Positions 4,916-6,846 of a stretch of 6,846 nt of DNA are shown here, piece by piece; position 1 is the first letter of the stretch, and every line of letters begins with the position of its first letter. The DNA is taken from NCBI GenBank assembly GCA_946481475.1, contig CAMLOB010000207.1:1-6846 (forward strand), in the 5' to 3' direction. The stretch is from an uncultured Chlorobiota bacterium (GTDB lineage Bacteria; Bacteroidota; Kapaibacteriia; OLB7). Under the pieces are notes generated by a model. That model had not been told where the DNA came from. It worked only from the letters and a program-made list of their open reading frames with translations, and did no database searches. The translations under genes and the position numbers were made by a program.

Positions 4916-6846
4916 CCTCCTTCCCCCCCTCTCTCCCCACAATCATCTCCGCAAATGCACAGAGCAATGCAAGGGCCAGGAAGTAGCGCCAGAGTTCAAG
5001 TCCGAGACGGGACTGGAAGACGACGTCGGTGATGTCGGTGCCGGCGTCGAGGACGGCAAGGTTTTCGGGGTTCTCCATGCGTGAAGCCAGAAGGTCGCGG
5101 AGAATATCTTCATCGGTCGGGCGCAGATCGCTTTCACGTCCGTCCATGTTGGCGGCGAAGCGGGCGATCTCCTTTCCGCCGCTCAGCACGCGGTAGATTC
5201 CCGGTTCGTTCAGCTTGTCGACCGAGATCGAGACGCCCGAGGCGTAGGGACGGGCCGGGACGAAGATGTCCTCACCCGACGGCGGGATCACCTGTATCTG
5301 CTCGGTCACCGCCTCGTTCGACGGCAGCGTGAGGAAGGCCTCCTCGCCGACGAGGAACTGCTGGTATTCCTCGCCGCTTGCCCCGACGTAGAGCATCGAG
5401 CGGATGGCGATCGGGACGAAGATCGTCCGTCGCGGAAGATCGCTCCACTCGTTCGACGGCGGAACGGCGATGTAGATGATCCGTCCCCGTCCCCGCCGAA
5501 GCTCCGTCATGAACGGCATACCGTTGGTCATCGTGACGATCGGATCGCCCCCGCCCGGCGGCAACGCCTTCGTGATCTCCGGCGACTCGACCCGTCCGGC
5601 AGACCCGGCACGATCGAAGACTCCGGCAAAAAGAGGATGTCCTTTCTCGAACCCGCTGAACCCGAGTGGCGGGGCATCCCCCCGCTTCTCGACGACGTTG
5701 CCGAGAGGCAGACCGATAGCCGCACCGAGCGTCGAGTTGAATTCGGTCGGGTTGACGGAAGGACCGCCCCAGATGACGAGTCCGCCGCCGTTCTCCACGT
5801 AGTCGGCAAGTCGTCCGGCCATGCCGCTGTTGACCGATGGGAGATCGGCAAGGGTGACGGCGGAGAAATTGGAGAGATCGACTGTTGAGAGAGCGTCGGG
5901 AGAGAAGCTTTGCGGACGGAGGAGTCCGGGGAGACCGAGCGTCAACTCCAGAAGCCGGGCACTCTGTCCGGAGGCGACGACCGCAACGCGCGATCCGTCG
6001 ATCACCCGGAAGGCGAAGTAACGCCGGTTGTCCTCTTCGAGATCATCCCCCTCCACCTCGACATATCCGCCGAGGAAACCGCCCCGCTTCGGCGGAGCCG
6101 AAAGCTCCACGGCCACCGATTCTCCCGGAGCAAGGGAGACCGTCGTCTGGGCCTCCCGTCTCTCCTCGATGTAGAACGACACCGTCGCCTCCTCTACCTC
6201 CTCGTCGCCGTAGTTGTGAATCCACGCCCGGACGTCGAGCGGCTTGTCCGCCTCGAAGATTGCGGTCAGGACCTCCAGCGAGTCGACGCTGAGATTGACC
6301 GGCACGTCGTCATCCTCACCGATCGGCAGCAGCCGGAGTCGTACCTCCGGATCAAGAACAAACGGCGCATTCGCCAGCCCCTCGCTGTTGATCGTCTGCC
6401 GGTCGGTGACGATATAGATCTCCCGGTTGACGTTCGGCGCCGATTCCAGAAGCTGCATGGCGACCGGAATCGCGTCGGCGTAGCGGGCCTGACCGTAGCC
6501 GGTCTCCAGATCGAGTGCCTCGCGGATCAGTCCCTCCCGGTTGCGCGAGGTACCGCGCTCAAGCCCACTCCCCGGATCGGTCAGCGGAACGATCGCCGCC
6601 TCGTCCCCCTCCTCCAGCATCTCCAGCAGTCTGACCGTTGCATCCTTTGCCTGCTTCAGTCGTCCTCCGCGGTCATCCCGCACACTCATCGACATTGAAT
6701 TGTCCACAATGATGATCGCCGTGGCGGTGGCCCGGGCGCCGGGAAGACCGGAGGTCCCCTGCAAGACCGGACGAGCAAAGGCGAGAACGGCGAAGATGAT
6801 CAGGAGCGTCCGCAGGATCAGCAGCAGTATCTGCTTCAGCTTCACA
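4893..6846 (-). CDS. BatA-like von Willebrand factor A membrane protein (5' end outside the window)
   Basis: About 650 residues are visible (numbered from the right edge). The first in-frame codon at the edge is GTG, but the segment KLKQILLLILRTLLIIFAVL continues the N-terminal BatA domain of this family, in which another short hydrophobic segment and linker precede it. The true start therefore lies beyond 6846. Domains seen: a membrane helix (4-24); a von Willebrand A domain (about 42-180) with the metal-site motif DNSMS (D48, S50, S52) and a second aspartate, D148, in IVTDRQ; a beta-rich CARDB-like region (about 182-282); a glutamine-amidotransferase-like fold (about 286-480) with YVENGGGLVIWGG (349-361); a further beta-rich part; and a C-terminal helix (about 619-636). 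BatA-type proteins are often near MoxR ATPase and DUF58 genes and are linked to envelope stress or aerotolerance; the exact role here is not known. The stop at 4893 is 30 bases from the next gene. Confidence 0.87.
   Translation of the reverse strand, partial: VKLKQILLLILRTLLIIFAVLAFARPVLQGTSGLPGARATATAIIIVDNSMSMSVRDDRGGRLKQAKDATVRLLEMLEEGDEAAIVPLTDPGSGLERGTSRNREGLIREALDLETGYGQARYADAIPVAMQLLESAPNVNREIYIVTDRQTINSEGLANAPFVLDPEVRLRLLPIGEDDDVPVNLSVDSLEVLTAIFEADKPLDVRAWIHNYGDEEVEEATVSFYIEERREAQTTVSLAPGESVAVELSAPPKRGGFLGGYVEVEGDDLEEDNRRYFAFRVIDGSRVAVVASGQSARLLELTLGLPGLLRPQSFSPDALSTVDLSNFSAVTLADLPSVNSGMAGRLADYVENGGGLVIWGGPSVNPTEFNSTLGAAIGLPLGNVVEKRGDAPPLGFSGFEKGHPLFAGVFDRAGSAGRVESPEITKALPPGGGDPIVTMTNGMPFMTELRRGRGRIIYIAVPPSNEWSDLPRRTIFVPIAIRSMLYVGASGEEYQQFLVGEEAFLTLPSNEAVTEQIQVIPPSGEDIFVPARPYASGVSISVDKLNEPGIYRVLSGGKEIARFAANMDGRESDLRPTDEDILRDLLASRMENPENLAVLDAGTDITDVVFQSRLGLELWRYFLALALLCAFAEMIVGREGGKEVHKGVED

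Noticed and set aside
5910..6698. Open frame of 262 codons on the plus strand, antisense to the BatA-like gene
   Set aside because: Arg/Pro-rich translation with no domain pattern; it mirrors the codon bias of the real minus-strand gene.
6843..6845. GTG at the right edge as the start of the BatA-like gene
   Set aside because: The segment after it is internal to the conserved N-terminal BatA domain, so the frame continues past the window edge.

Overview
The window is a bacterial chromosomal segment with dense coding and a base composition of roughly 60% GC by eye in its core genes. No rRNA, tRNA or CRISPR was seen, and no mobile-element genes. The BatA-like von Willebrand protein, the small lipoprotein and the general lack of Shine-Dalgarno sequences on the plus-strand genes suggest a member of the Bacteroidota/Chlorobiota (FCB) group. 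This placement is an inference and is not tight.

Layout. Positions 1-227 carry no gene but hold two blocks of heptanucleotide repeats (alternating GCTCATA/GCTGATT) that run to within 18 bases of the next start codon. Positions 228-2300 (+) encode a complete glutamine-dependent NAD+ synthetase (NadE). Positions 2372-2861 (+) hold a compact toxin-antitoxin pair: a 65-residue antitoxin-like protein and a 92-residue RelE/ParE-family toxin. Positions 2982-4141 (+) hold two exported proteins in a likely operon: a small lipoprotein of unknown function and an NlpC/P60-like (papain-fold) putative cysteine peptidase or amidase. The rest is on the minus strand. A lower-GC gene for a three-helix membrane protein (4176-4862) lies just downstream of the 3' part of a large BatA/von Willebrand factor A membrane protein (4893-6846), which runs off the right edge.

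How they fit together. NadE is core NAD biosynthesis. The toxin-antitoxin pair and the membrane-protein gene look like accessory insertions between core genes, judged by lower GC and, for the membrane gene, by its own ribosome binding site and a possible promoter. The lipoprotein and NlpC/P60-like protein probably act in the cell envelope. No obvious multi-gene new system is visible. The least explained elements are the membrane protein at 4176-4862, the repeat-packed nadE leader and the divergent NlpC/P60-like pair.
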